NCBI RefSeq assembly: GCF_012395815.1 | Contig: NZ_JAAZQQ010000002.1 | Span: forward strand, 558,001-622,000 | DNA: 64,000 bases | Source of the DNA: Roseicyclus persicicus | GTDB lineage: Bacteria; Pseudomonadota; Alphaproteobacteria; Rhodobacterales; Rhodobacteraceae | Direction: 5' to 3' | In this document: piece after piece, positions 1-9,156 of the stretch | How the letters are laid out: the number at the start of each line of letters is the position of its first letter | Numbering within the stretch: the stretch's first letter is position 1 | The notes under the pieces: model-generated | Told to the model about the DNA's origin: nothing | The model's database searches: none | The model's input: the letters and a program-made list of their open reading frames with translations, nothing else | Position numbers and translations under genes: made by a program

Positions 1-369
1 CGCCAGCGCGCCCAGGTGCGTCGCGTTGCGCAGGAAGGCGCCGGCCATCCCGGTGTCGCGCGCGGCCTCCATCGTGGCGTGCAGCGCCTGCATGGCGACG
101 CCGGGGCCGAGGGCGGCGCGCGCGTCGATCAGGCGGAGCGCCGGGGCAGGGGCGGTGATCTCGGGGCGGGCCGCGGCGTCCATGCCACCCGCCGCGAGGC
201 GCTGGACGCAGGCGCCGACGCGGGCGAGCCCATGGGTCGGGATGCCCATCATCTCGGCCAGCACCAGGCTGTCGGCCGCCGCCTCGGCCAGACCCGGCGC
301 GGCGACGCCCGCATGGAAAAAGGCGCGGGTCGCCAGGACCCGCGCCTCCCCCTCGCTCAGCCGGGGCAT
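1..369 (-). CDS. Ldh2-type malate/L-lactate/ureidoglycolate dehydrogenase, N-terminal part (truncated by window edge)
   Basis: The minus strand reads from ATG at 369 without a stop to base 1, so only about 123 N-terminal residues are visible. They begin MPRLSEGEARVLATRAFF and include EMMGIPTHGLARVG, which matches the N-terminal region of the Ldh2/YlbC/AllD family of NAD(P)-dependent 2-hydroxyacid dehydrogenases; the His of PTHG is a conserved active-site region. It starts 5 bases after the tctA stop, so it is probably the last or a late gene of the tct operon and may oxidise the 2-hydroxyacid that the transporter imports. The exact substrate cannot be told from this fragment. The family call is fairly sure. 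Confidence 0.8.
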   Translation of the reverse strand, partial: MPRLSEGEARVLATRAFFHAGVAAPGLAEAAADSLVLAEMMGIPTHGLARVGACVQRLAAGGMDAAARPEITAPAPALRLIDARAALGPGVAMQALHATMEAARDTGMAGAFLRNATHLGALA

Positions 370-374
370 GTCCC

Positions 375-1898
375 CTATCCCCCGGCCTTCTCGGCCCGTC
401 CCGCGCCGGCCCCGATCCTCCCCATCAGGGGCAGCAGGACGACGAGCGCGATGGTGACCCCGATGATCCAGAGCGACGCCGGACGATCGAGGAAGATGCC
501 GAACGACCCGCGCGAGATCGTCAGCGTCTGGCGCAGCGCCTCCTCGGCCAGCGGGCCCAGCACCAGCGCCAGCACCAGCGCCGCCGGCGAGAACCCGTAG
601 AGCCGCATGAAGAACCCGACCACGCCGGCCGCGAACATGAGCCAGGTCTCGACGAAGCTTGCGTGCACGGTGAAGGTGCCGAGCAGGCAGATCACCACCA
701 CGCAGGGCCCGAGGATGCGGTAGGGCACCTTGATGATCTGCACGAACAGCGGGATCGCGAAGATGTTGATGGCCAGGAGGATGATGTTGCCGAGATACAT
801 CGACGCGATCATGCCCCAGGCCAGTTCCGGGTTCTGCTCCATGAACAGCGGGCCGGGGCGCAGGCCCCAGAGCAGGAACGCCGCAAGCAGCACCGCCGTC
901 GAGGCCGAGCCGGGAATGCCCAGCGTCAGGAGCGGGATCATCGCGCCCGAGGAGGCCGCGTTGTTCGCCGTCTCGGGCGCCACGAGGCCCGCCATCTCGC
1001 CCTGGCCGAAGTTCTCGGGCGTCTTGGACAGCGAGCGCTCGGTCGAATAGGCCATCAGCGACGCGATGGTGGCGCCGGCGCCGGGGATCACGCCCACGAC
1101 GAAGCCCAGGATCGAGCCGCGCACCATCGTCCAGCGGGTCGAGAGGAAATCCTGCGCGGTGGGCCAGAACCGCTGTTCCCGGCCGTATTCCACGAGGCTG
1201 CCCGAGGCCGATTTGTGGATCTGCGAGTAGAAGGCGTAGAACAGCTCGCCCAGGCCGAACAGGCCGATGGCGATCGGGATGAAGTAGATGCCGCCGATCA
1301 GTTCGGCCGAGCCGAAGGTGTAGCGGCTCTGCCCGGTTTCGAGGTCGACGCCCACGGTGCCGAGCGCGAAGCCGATCAGCGCCGAGATGACGCCCAGCTT
1401 CCAGTTCGACCCGATCATGACCAGCAGCGTCAACATGCCCATCATGGCCAGCAAGAAGTATTCCGGCGGCCCGAAGCTGCGCGACACCTGGCTGAACATC
1501 GGCGCGAGGATGGTGATGAGGATCACGCCGACCGTGCCGCCCACGAAGGACGCCACGGCCTGCATCACCAGCGCGGGGCCGGCGCGGCCCTTCTTGGCCA
1601 GCGGGTAGCCGTCGAAGGTCGAGGCCACGGTCGCGCTTTCGCCGGGCGTGTTCAGCAGGATCGAGGTGATCGTGCCGCCGTACATCGACCCGTAGTAGAT
1701 CGCGGCCAGCATCATGATGGCGCCGATCGGGTCCATGCCGAAGGTCAGCGGCAGCAGGATCGCAAGGCCCGCCGAGGGCCCGAAGCCCGGAATGACGCCC
1801 ACGATCATGCCCACCATCGCCCCGATCAGCAGGTAGGCCAGGTTGATTGGTGTGACCGCGTAGGACAGGCCCATCACGAGGTCGGAAAAGATTTCCAT
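375..1898 (-). CDS. tctA: Tripartite tricarboxylate transporter, large membrane subunit TctA
   Basis: This is a 507-residue, very hydrophobic protein of normal TctA length with about 10-12 membrane segments. The family's glycine-rich repeat signatures are visible near the N-terminus (GMIVGVIPGFGPSAGL) and again in the middle (GFVVGVIPGAGATIASLMAY), with GTITSILLNTPGES between them. TctA forms the cation-coupled permease with TctB and receives substrate from the periplasmic TctC. The order tctC-tctB-tctA on the minus strand is complete; tctB ends 37 bases upstream. The substrate is likely a di- or tricarboxylate but is not determined by sequence. Confidence 0.95.
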   Translation of the reverse strand: MEIFSDLVMGLSYAVTPINLAYLLIGAMVGMIVGVIPGFGPSAGLAILLPLTFGMDPIGAIMMLAAIYYGSMYGGTITSILLNTPGESATVASTFDGYPLAKKGRAGPALVMQAVASFVGGTVGVILITILAPMFSQVSRSFGPPEYFLLAMMGMLTLLVMIGSNWKLGVISALIGFALGTVGVDLETGQSRYTFGSAELIGGIYFIPIAIGLFGLGELFYAFYSQIHKSASGSLVEYGREQRFWPTAQDFLSTRWTMVRGSILGFVVGVIPGAGATIASLMAYSTERSLSKTPENFGQGEMAGLVAPETANNAASSGAMIPLLTLGIPGSASTAVLLAAFLLWGLRPGPLFMEQNPELAWGMIASMYLGNIILLAINIFAIPLFVQIIKVPYRILGPCVVVICLLGTFTVHASFVETWLMFAAGVVGFFMRLYGFSPAALVLALVLGPLAEEALRQTLTISRGSFGIFLDRPASLWIIGVTIALVVLLPLMGRIGAGAGRAEKAGG

Positions 1899-1935
1899 GT
1901 CTGGCTCCCTTGGTCGGCCCTGCGGGCCGGGCCGG

Positions 1936-2418
1936 TCAGAACGGCAGGATGTCGAAGAGGGCGGGGGGCATGTTCGCGTTCAGCACGCGGTCGAACAGCA
2001 CGTAGACCCCCGTCGGGAAGATCACGGCCACCAGCGCGTTCTGCAGGTGGCGGCCCGGGTTCAGCAGGCTGAGCGCGGCGATCAGGTAGACCACGGTCGA
2101 CACGAAGCCGCCGAACAGCCGCACCAGGATCGCGTAGCCGAACGCGAGGCCCAGCAGCAGCAGGAAGTCGCGCCACACGCCCTCGGGCGCGTCGTCGGGG
2201 CCCGGGGCGCCTCCGGCGGCGACCATGCGGCGGTCGCGCAGCGCGTCGAGGATCGCCCAGAACGTCATCACCACCATGGCGGCGCCCACGAGCCGCGGGA
2301 AGAACCCCGGTCCGAGCCGCCCGGTGCGGGTCATGAAGTTCAGGTCCGAGAAGGCGATGTAGGTGTAGAAGATGGCGCCGCCCAGAAGGGCGACGAGGAA
2401 GACGATGCGCATGACCAC
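1936..2418 (-). CDS. tctB: Tripartite tricarboxylate transporter, small membrane subunit TctB
   Basis: A 160-residue protein with four predicted membrane helices: one at the N-terminus (residues 4-24), one around 44-60, and two in the C-terminal half. The motif GPGFFPRLVGA after the first helix is typical of TctB. It lies between tctC and tctA on the same strand, 66 bases after tctC. TctB proteins diverge quickly, so the call rests on topology, this motif and context. Confidence 0.92.
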   Translation of the reverse strand: MVMRIVFLVALLGGAIFYTYIAFSDLNFMTRTGRLGPGFFPRLVGAAMVVMTFWAILDALRDRRMVAAGGAPGPDDAPEGVWRDFLLLLGLAFGYAILVRLFGGFVSTVVYLIAALSLLNPGRHLQNALVAVIFPTGVYVLFDRVLNANMPPALFDILPF

Positions 2419-2484
2419 CCCGATGCGGTATTCTTCAGGAACGGCCGGGCGCCCGCAGGCGCCCGGCCGGATCGTGTCGTCCGC

Positions 2485-3471
2485 TTACTGGATCGCGCCG
2501 ACCGAGCGCAGCACCTCGGCAAAGCCGTTCTGCGTGTTGGTCAGGAAGGTGCGGAACTCCTCGCCGTAGAGCACGGTGGGGGTCAGCGTGTTGGAGCGGA
2601 TGTACTCGGCCCACTCCGGGGTCTCGACCACCTGCTGCATGGTCTCGATCCAGAAGGCCTGCGCCTCGGCCGGGGCGTCGGGCGGCAGGATCAGGCCGCG
2701 GGGCATCGACACGCCGATCTCGTAGCCGACCTCGCCCATGGTGGGCACGTCGCCCAGCGCCTCGGGCGTGGACGCGCCCGAGTAGACCAGCGCGCGCAGG
2801 TCGCCCGAGTCGATCAGGCCCAGGATCTCGCCGGGGTTGCCGACCATGGCGTCGACCGATTGCGACAGGAGCGCCGTGGTCTGGTCGGCCATCGAGTTGA
2901 ACGAGACGTACTCGAACTCGAAGCCCGCCGCCTGCGCGAACAGCGTCGGCACGATGAAGTCGACGTTGACGGTGCCGGTGCCGGCGATGGTGACCGGGTT
3001 CGACTGGGCGTATTCGATGAACTGCCCGATGTCCTGGATGTCGGACGAGCCGTTCACCACCAGCACGAGGTCGTCGGTGGCCAGCAGCGCGACCGGCGTG
3101 AAGTCGGCCGGTTCCCACGGCGTGTCGGCCTGCAGCGGCGTGGTCACGAAGCTGCCCGAGGTGGTCGAGATGCCGTAGCCCGAGCCGGCCTGGCCGAACA
3201 GGTAGCCCCAGCCCACCGCGCCCGAGCCGCCGGCCCGGTTTTCCACGGTGATGTCGCCCGGGTACAGGTCGTAGGTGTTCAGGATCTCGACGATGGTCCG
3301 GGCCATGATGTCGTTGCCGCCGCCGGGGCCGAAGGCGATCGTCCAGTCGAGCGTCTCGCCCGGGTCGGGGTAGGTCTGGGCCTGGGCCGCGACGGCGAAC
3401 GGTGCCGCCACGGCGAGCCCGAGTGCGCCGGCCTTGATCCAGCCGGTCAGGCTGTCCTGCAGTTGGGTCAT
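2485..3471 (-). CDS. tctC: TctC-type periplasmic solute-binding protein
   Basis: The open frame runs further upstream, but the ATG at 3471 gives a 328-residue protein whose signal peptide has hydrophobic core GALGLAVAAPFAVAA and a probable cleavage at AQA near residue 31, so this start is preferred. A purine-rich run (AAAGGGAGG) precedes it. The mature protein begins like TctC/Bug proteins with a YPDPGETLDWTIAFGPGGGND segment carrying the ligand-loop pattern. It is the extracytoplasmic receptor of the TTT system with tctB and tctA downstream. The ligand is probably a carboxylate, which is inferred from family and context. Confidence 0.93.
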   Translation of the reverse strand: MTQLQDSLTGWIKAGALGLAVAAPFAVAAQAQTYPDPGETLDWTIAFGPGGGNDIMARTIVEILNTYDLYPGDITVENRAGGSGAVGWGYLFGQAGSGYGISTTSGSFVTTPLQADTPWEPADFTPVALLATDDLVLVVNGSSDIQDIGQFIEYAQSNPVTIAGTGTVNVDFIVPTLFAQAAGFEFEYVSFNSMADQTTALLSQSVDAMVGNPGEILGLIDSGDLRALVYSGASTPEALGDVPTMGEVGYEIGVSMPRGLILPPDAPAEAQAFWIETMQQVVETPEWAEYIRSNTLTPTVLYGEEFRTFLTNTQNGFAEVLRSVGAIQ

Positions 3472-3560
3472 GTGAGCCTCCCTTTGGTCTCTCTCTCTGT
3501 TTGCGACTTGCGGGCCGCCCCCTCCATTGGACGACACCGCACGAATGGCTGGACGGCCGG

Positions 3561-4250
3561 CTACGTGTCCCTTTGGCCGATGGTGTCCAGCAATCGTTTC
3601 TTTCCGTTCTCGTGGTGCCCGGCGCCCGCGGCCGTGGCCGCGGCGGCGTCGCCCGCCTCGATGGCCGCGACGATGCGCCGGTGTTCCTCGTTCGACTGCC
3701 TCAGCGACGGTTCGCCCTGCAGCACGCGCAGCCGCATCAGCCGCACCTCCTTGCACAGCGCGCTGTAGAGCGCCCGGGCACGTTCGGCGCCCGAGGCCTC
3801 GGCGATGCGGTCGTGGAATTGCAGGTTGAGGTCGAAATAGCGCCGCTCGTCGCCGGCCGCGATGGCGCGGTCCATCGCCTCGACCAGCCCGCGCAGTTCG
3901 GCCCGGATGGCGCCGTCGGCGCGGCCCGCCAGCGCGCCGCACAGGTAGCCCGCCATCATCGCGCGCAGGTCATACAGCTCCAGCGCGTCGGCGATCGACA
4001 GCTTGCGCACGAACACGCCCTGGTTCGCCACCGCCTGCACCAGCCCCTCGCGTTCCAGCGACCGGGCGGCCTCGCGCACGGGGCCGCGGCTGACGCCCAG
4101 CTGCTCGGCCAGCGCGTTCTCGTTCAGCCGCTCGCCGGGTGCGATCTCGCCGTGCAGGATCATGCGCTCCAGCTCGTCGCGCACCTCGATCACCAGCGGG
4201 CGTTGCCGCCGCCGCGCAACCGATTCACGAATGGTGTCCCGCATCTGCAT
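3561..4250 (-). CDS. GntR-family transcriptional regulator (FadR/FCD subfamily)
   Basis: A 229-residue regulator. Residues about 20-85 form the winged helix-turn-helix (NENALAEQLGVSRGPVREAARSLEREGLV is the recognition region), followed by an all-helical FCD ligand domain with FDLNLQFHDRI near the middle, a segment that normally contributes metal/ligand-binding residues. It is first in the minus-strand run ahead of tctC (gap 89 bases) and diverges from the SDR gene at 4424. The operator-like palindrome at 4278-4289 lies just upstream of its start, so autoregulation and control of both directions is likely. FCD regulators usually sense small organic acids. Confidence 0.93.
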   Translation of the reverse strand: MQMRDTIRESVARRRQRPLVIEVRDELERMILHGEIAPGERLNENALAEQLGVSRGPVREAARSLEREGLVQAVANQGVFVRKLSIADALELYDLRAMMAGYLCGALAGRADGAIRAELRGLVEAMDRAIAAGDERRYFDLNLQFHDRIAEASGAERARALYSALCKEVRLMRLRVLQGEPSLRQSNEEHRRIVAAIEAGDAAAATAAGAGHHENGKKRLLDTIGQRDT

Positions 4251-4277
4251 GGCTGCATCTCAGGCTTCGGATTGTAG

Positions 4278-4289
4278 ATTGTCAACAAT
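4278..4289. promoter_or_regulatory. Candidate GntR/FCD operator
   Basis: ATTGTCAACAAT is a 5-bp inverted repeat (ATTGT/ACAAT) with a 2-bp centre in an AT-rich patch of the divergent gntR-SDR spacer. Its TTGTnnACAA form is the classical layout of FadR/FCD-type GntR operators. A second TGTTGAT half lies about 6 bases to the right. It is 28 bases upstream of the gntR start, placed to overlap its promoter. Confidence 0.6.
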
Positions 4290-4423
4290 ATTCTGTTGAT
4301 TGCCGGACGCGACAGGGCTACCAGACAAGGCATCCGGGGGCCCTGTGCCGGGGCCCCGGGGCCGGGGGCGGGCAGCAAGCCTGCGCGCCGCCAGCGAAAT
4401 TTCGCAAGGGGAGGTCGGACAGG

Positions 4424-5164
4424 ATGACGGACAGGCCGCTGGCGGGCAAGACCGCCTTCGTCTCGGGGTCGGGGCAGAACATCGGGCGCGCCGTGGCGGT
4501 GCGGCTGGCGGGCATGGGCTGCAACGTGGTGGTCAACGGCGCCAGCAGTCGGGCCGACTGCGACGAGACGGCGGCGCGCGTCGTCGCGGCCGGGGCCGAG
4601 GCGCTGGTCGTGATGGGCGACGTGTCGAAGGCGGCCGAGGTCGCGCGCATGGTCGCCGAGGCCCAGGCGCGGTTCGGCGCCATCGACATCCTCGTCAACA
4701 ACGCCGCGCGGCGGCCGCACAAACCCTTTCTCGAGATGACCGACGACGACTGGGACGGGGTCGTCGACACCGCCCTGACCGCGGCCTTCCGGCTGTCGCG
4801 CGCCCTGCTTCCGGGGATGGTCGACCGCGGCTGGGGCCGCATCGTGAACTTCGCGGGCATGAAGGCGATCCGCGGCTATTTCGAGGGCGCGCCGATCTCG
4901 GCGGCCAAGCACGGGGTCTGGGGCCTGACCAAGGCGCTGTCGACCGAGTTCGCGGGCCGGGGCATCACCGCAAACGTGGTCTCGCCCGGCCAGATCCGGC
5001 ACGAGAGCCTCGACGCCGACGACCCCAGGCGCGCCGCCAAGATCCCGGCGGGCTTCATGGGCCAGCCCGACGACGTGGCCGCGGTGGTGGCCTTCCTCTG
5101 CTCGCCCGAGGCGCGTTTCGTCACCGGCCAGATGATCGCGGTGAACGGCGGCGAGGAGACCTGA
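4424..5164 (+). CDS. Short-chain dehydrogenase/reductase-like protein lacking the catalytic Ser and Tyr
   Basis: The ATG at 4424 has AAGGGGAGG 14-22 bases upstream and gives 246 residues, the normal classical SDR length; the open frame further upstream has no homology. Rossmann features are present: the glycine motif SGSGQNIG at residues 14-21, VNNAA at 91-95, and a late VVSPGQIRHES loop. The active site is abnormal: the YxxxK motif reads ISAAK (Ile158, Lys162 kept) and the Ser thirteen residues earlier is Gly145. It is therefore either a non-canonical oxidoreductase or a different activity on an SDR scaffold. It is followed after 16 bases by the AbrB-type gene and diverges from gntR-tctCBA, so a role in the same organic-acid pathway is inferred. 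Confidence 0.82.
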   Translation: MTDRPLAGKTAFVSGSGQNIGRAVAVRLAGMGCNVVVNGASSRADCDETAARVVAAGAEALVVMGDVSKAAEVARMVAEAQARFGAIDILVNNAARRPHKPFLEMTDDDWDGVVDTALTAAFRLSRALLPGMVDRGWGRIVNFAGMKAIRGYFEGAPISAAKHGVWGLTKALSTEFAGRGITANVVSPGQIRHESLDADDPRRAAKIPAGFMGQPDDVAAVVAFLCSPEARFVTGQMIAVNGGEET

Positions 5165-5180
5165 GCGGCGGGCGGCGACG

Positions 5181-6248
5181 ATGGCAGGGACAGGGGCAGG
5201 TGGCATGGGCGGCATCTGGGGCCGCCGCGCGCTGACGATCGGCATCGGCATCGCGGGGACGGCGGTGTTCTGGGCGGCGGGCCTGCCGCTCCCGTTCCTG
5301 CTCGGGCCGCTCTTCGCCTGCCTGGTGGCGGCGCTGACGGGGGTGCCGGTGACGGGGGCGGGGCCGCTCGGCAAGGTGATGCGCACCGTGCTGGGCGTCG
5401 CCATCGGCGCCTCGATCACGCCCGAGCTGGTGGCGCGGCTGCCGCAGATGCTGGCCTCGCTGGCGCTGGTGCCGGTCTATGTCATCGCCATCGCGGCGGT
5501 GGGGGTGCCGTTCTTCCGCCGGGTCTACGGCTTCGACATGGTCACGGCCTGGTACGCGGCGATGCCGGGCGGGCTGCAGGAAATGGTGGTGTTCGGGCAG
5601 GAGGCTGGCGGCAACGTGCGCGCCCTGAGCCTGATCCACGCCACCCGCGTGCTGATCATCGTGGCGGTGACGCCGTTCCTGCTGGTGCACCTGTTCGGCG
5701 CCAGCCTCGACAACCCGATCGGCGCGCCGGCGGCGACCCTGCCGCTGCACGAGATGGCGATCATGGTGGTCGCGGCCTTTGCCGGCTGGAAGATCGCCGA
5801 GCGCGTCGGCCTGTTCGGCGCCGCGATCCTCGGGCCGATGATCCTGACCGCGATCCTGTCGCTGACCGACATCCTGCATTTCCGCCCGCCCGCCGAGGCG
5901 ATCCTGGCCGCGCAGTTCTTCATCGGGCTGTCGCTCGGCGCGGGCTACCTGGGCGTGACGCTGGCCGAGATCCGGCGCGACGTGGTCGCCGGTGCCCTGT
6001 TCGTCGTGATGGTGGCTGCGCTGGCGGCACTGTTCACCGAGGCGGTGATCCTGTTCGACCTGGCCCCGCCGGTCGACGGCTTCCTCGCCTTCGTGCCCGC
6101 CGGGCAGGCCGAAATGGCGGTGCTCGCCATCGTGGTGGGGGCCGATCTGGGCTATGTCGTGCTGCACCACGTGGTGCGGGTGTTCCTGATCATCACCGGC
6201 GCCCCGGTCGCGGCGCGGCTGTTCGGGGTCGGGCGCAAGGGCGGCTGA
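5181..6248 (+). CDS. AbrB-family membrane protein (duplicated AbrB domain)
   Basis: A 355-residue membrane protein with about ten helices arranged as two similar halves. The AbrB-type signatures LPFLLGPLFACLVAAL near residue 36 and AILGPMILTAIL near residue 215, with GVAIGASITPELV and YAAMPGGLQEMVVFGQEAGGN, identify the family often mislabelled 'ammonia monooxygenase'. Its biochemical role is not known; TctA-neighbouring members are thought to be transporters. It follows the SDR gene by 16 bases and is probably co-transcribed with it. It converges with the minus-strand transferase, whose stop is only 7 bases away. Confidence 0.85.
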   Translation: MAGTGAGGMGGIWGRRALTIGIGIAGTAVFWAAGLPLPFLLGPLFACLVAALTGVPVTGAGPLGKVMRTVLGVAIGASITPELVARLPQMLASLALVPVYVIAIAAVGVPFFRRVYGFDMVTAWYAAMPGGLQEMVVFGQEAGGNVRALSLIHATRVLIIVAVTPFLLVHLFGASLDNPIGAPAATLPLHEMAIMVVAAFAGWKIAERVGLFGAAILGPMILTAILSLTDILHFRPPAEAILAAQFFIGLSLGAGYLGVTLAEIRRDVVAGALFVVMVAALAALFTEAVILFDLAPPVDGFLAFVPAGQAEMAVLAIVVGADLGYVVLHHVVRVFLIITGAPVAARLFGVGRKGG

Positions 6249-6255
6249 GGCCCCG

Positions 6256-7359
6256 TCAGCCCCGCCGCCCCACGCGGCGCCGGCGCGGGCCGATGACCCG
6301 TGCAAGCCAGGCCGCCGCGGCGAAATAGGCCGCCACGTAGGCGAGGAAGGCGAGGAACGCCGGCAGCGGCCGGTCCCAGAGCCAGACGCCCGTCGCGGCC
6401 GGCACCGCGACGAAGGGCGCAAGGATCACCGTGGTCAGCGGGTTCGCCAGCGGGCGCCGGCCCTTGCCGAGCCGCCAGATCTCGAGGCTGCGCATCACCA
6501 TCTGGTGCAGGTGCAGCCGGTCCGCCTGCATCGCGGGCCGGCGCCGGCGCCGGCGGCGGTAGAGCGCGTGCAGCGTGTCGGCGATGGGCCACATCATCGT
6601 CAGGAGCATCGCCCAGGCCGTGGCGTCGGGGTGGTGCAGCACCACCATCACGCCGAGCCAGCTGAGCGTGAAGCCGAACACGTAGGCCCCGGCATCGCCG
6701 AGAAAGATCAGCCCCAGCGGCCAGTTCAGCGCCAGGAAGCCCGCGATCACAGCCGCGAAGAGCCAGGCCAGGACCTCCATCTCGGGATAGCCCGACTGCC
6801 GGGCGATGAGCGCCAGCGCCAGCGTCGCCACCAGCGCGGCGACGGCCGACAGGCCGTTGACGCCGTCGATCAGGTTGAAGGCGTGCGAGATGCCGACCAT
6901 GGCGAACAGCGTGATCGGTATGCCCAGCAGGCCGCTGGCCATCGCGGGGTCGAGCAGCGCCGGGCCGATCCGCGGCGTCCAGACCCCGGTCCACAGCATC
7001 ACCAGCGCCCCGGCCAGCACCGCCGCCATCAGCCGGCCCCGCGGCGGGATGTGCCAGCCGAGGTCCTCGGCCAGCCCCGCGGCAAACAGCAGCGCGGTTG
7101 CCGCCGCCAGCGCGGGGGCGCTGAAGGGCGCGGGCAGGGGGACGAGCCACAGGCAGGCCAGCAGGCCCGCGAACACCGCCACCCCGCCCAGCCGCGCGGT
7201 CATCCGGTGATGCGCGGTCTGCACCGTCCTGAGGTCGCCGGCCCGGCCGGCCAGGCGCGGGCTGCGCCGCGCGACGAGCGCGATCAGGGCCGACAATCCT
7301 GCCGTCAGGGCAAACAGAGCCAGCGCGGCCGATGTCGTGGCGAAATCCGTATCCGGCAT
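6256..7359 (-). CDS. WecA/MraY-like polyprenyl-phosphate glycosyl-1-phosphate transferase
   Basis: A polytopic protein of about ten helices. I prefer the ATG at 7359 (367 residues, AACAGG just upstream) over the ATG at 7434, because the extra 25 residues are polar. Family motifs are AEDLGW at 97-102, FNLIDGVNGL at 161-170, FLGDAGAYVFG at 219-229 and a cytosolic basic loop with RLHLHQMV. The enzymes transfer a sugar-1-phosphate from a UDP-sugar to undecaprenyl phosphate to start O-antigen, enterobacterial-antigen or capsule lipids. The usual first Asp of the DD motif is Glu98, and the HxHH motif is HLHQ. No glycan genes are adjacent, so the product glycan is unknown. Confidence 0.85.
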   Translation of the reverse strand: MPDTDFATTSAALALFALTAGLSALIALVARRSPRLAGRAGDLRTVQTAHHRMTARLGGVAVFAGLLACLWLVPLPAPFSAPALAAATALLFAAGLAEDLGWHIPPRGRLMAAVLAGALVMLWTGVWTPRIGPALLDPAMASGLLGIPITLFAMVGISHAFNLIDGVNGLSAVAALVATLALALIARQSGYPEMEVLAWLFAAVIAGFLALNWPLGLIFLGDAGAYVFGFTLSWLGVMVVLHHPDATAWAMLLTMMWPIADTLHALYRRRRRRRPAMQADRLHLHQMVMRSLEIWRLGKGRRPLANPLTTVILAPFVAVPAATGVWLWDRPLPAFLAFLAYVAAYFAAAAWLARVIGPRRRRVGRRG

Positions 7360-7723
7360 GACCTGTTCAAAATGATCGGCGCGGGACCGGCCGCACGCCC
7401 GGCAATAAACACCCCCGAAGGACGCCACCGGCACCGCGGAGTCAAGCCTTGCCCCCGCCTGCAGCCCCGGCCTGTGGTCCCCCCGTCACGTCCCCCGGCG
7501 CCACATCGGCGGACCGCCGCCGGTCGAACCGTGCGACCCGTCCGCCCGAGGCTACGGTGTTGTCTTGTATCGATGGCCCTGTTCGAAAGATAGGGTATCC
7601 ATTTTACAGCGCTGTTGTTCGTCCGAAGTGCCCATTTTCGCCGAAAGACCGGAATTTTGATGCAATAATCCGACATTTCTTGGCGCTGGCCGACGACAGG
7701 GGGCAGGCCGCGCCGCCGGCGCG
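7360..7723. other. Intergenic region upstream of the WecA-like gene
   Basis: There is no convincing gene here. The part at about 7590-7680 is clearly more AT-rich than its surroundings and probably holds the promoter of the minus-strand transferase gene. A minus-strand open frame through it is rich in Arg/Gly in one part and has unrelated composition in another, so I do not call it. Confidence 0.4.
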
Positions 7724-8406
<683 letters not shown>

Positions 8407-8410
<4 letters not shown>

Positions 8411-9156
8411 GCCGCGTCCCCCAGGTAGGCCTCGCGCACGGCGGCGTCGGCGCGGATCGCGTCGGGCGGGCCGCTGGCGATGACGCGGCCGTAGACCAGC
8501 ACGCTGATCCGGTCGGCCAGCGCGAACACCGCGTCCATGTCGTGTTCCACCAGCAGGATCGGGGCCTCGTGCCGCAGCTGGTCCAGCAGCGCGGTCATCT
8601 TCTGCCCGCCCTCGGCGCCGAGGCCTGCCATGGGTTCGTCCATCACGAAGGCCGCGGGCTTCAGCGTCAGGGCGACCGCGACCTCCAGCTGCCGCCGCTC
8701 GCCGTGGGACAGTTCGGCCGTGCGCACCGCCGCCTTGTCCAGCAGGCCCACGCGGCTCAGCGCCGCCTCGGCCGTGGCCCGGAGGGCGGCGTCCTGCAGC
8801 ACCGGCCGGAACAGCCGCCAGGGCGTCGCCGCGGCCCCCAGCGCGCCCAGCATCGCGTTCTGCAGGACCGTGTCCTCCATCGCCAGCGCCGAGATCTGGA
8901 AGGTGCGCGCCAGCCCCCGCCGCGCCCGGGCGCGCGCGGGCAGGGCGGTCACGTCCTGCCCCTTGAGCCGGATCCGGCCGGCATCGGGGGCGAGCATCCC
9001 GCAGACCTGCGCGATCAGGGTGGTCTTGCCGGCGCCGTTCGGGCCGATCAGCGCGTGGATCTCGCCGGGGTTCAGGCTCAGGTCGATCGCGTCCGACACC
9101 ACCAGCGCGCCGAAGCGCTTGGTCAGGCCGCGGACCTCCAGCACCGGGTCAGTCAT
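8407..9156 (-). CDS. livG: Branched-chain-type ABC transporter ATP-binding protein LivG
   Basis: A 249-residue ABC ATPase with Walker A GPNGAGKT near residue 38, signature LSHGERRQ, Walker B AFVMDEPMAGLG and the H-loop LVEHDMD, all typical of LivG. RTFQISALAMEDTVLQNAMLGA is the LivG-type segment between Walker A and the signature. It overlaps the livM end by 8 bases and the livF start by 4, so all are one transcript. Substrate identity depends on the binding protein at 11118. Confidence 0.95.

Noticed and set aside
663-2072. Long plus-strand open frames opposite tctA/tctB
   Set aside because: They are His/Arg/Asp-rich, have no ribosome site and lie fully antisense to well-identified transporter genes; such frames are expected opposite GC-rich codons.
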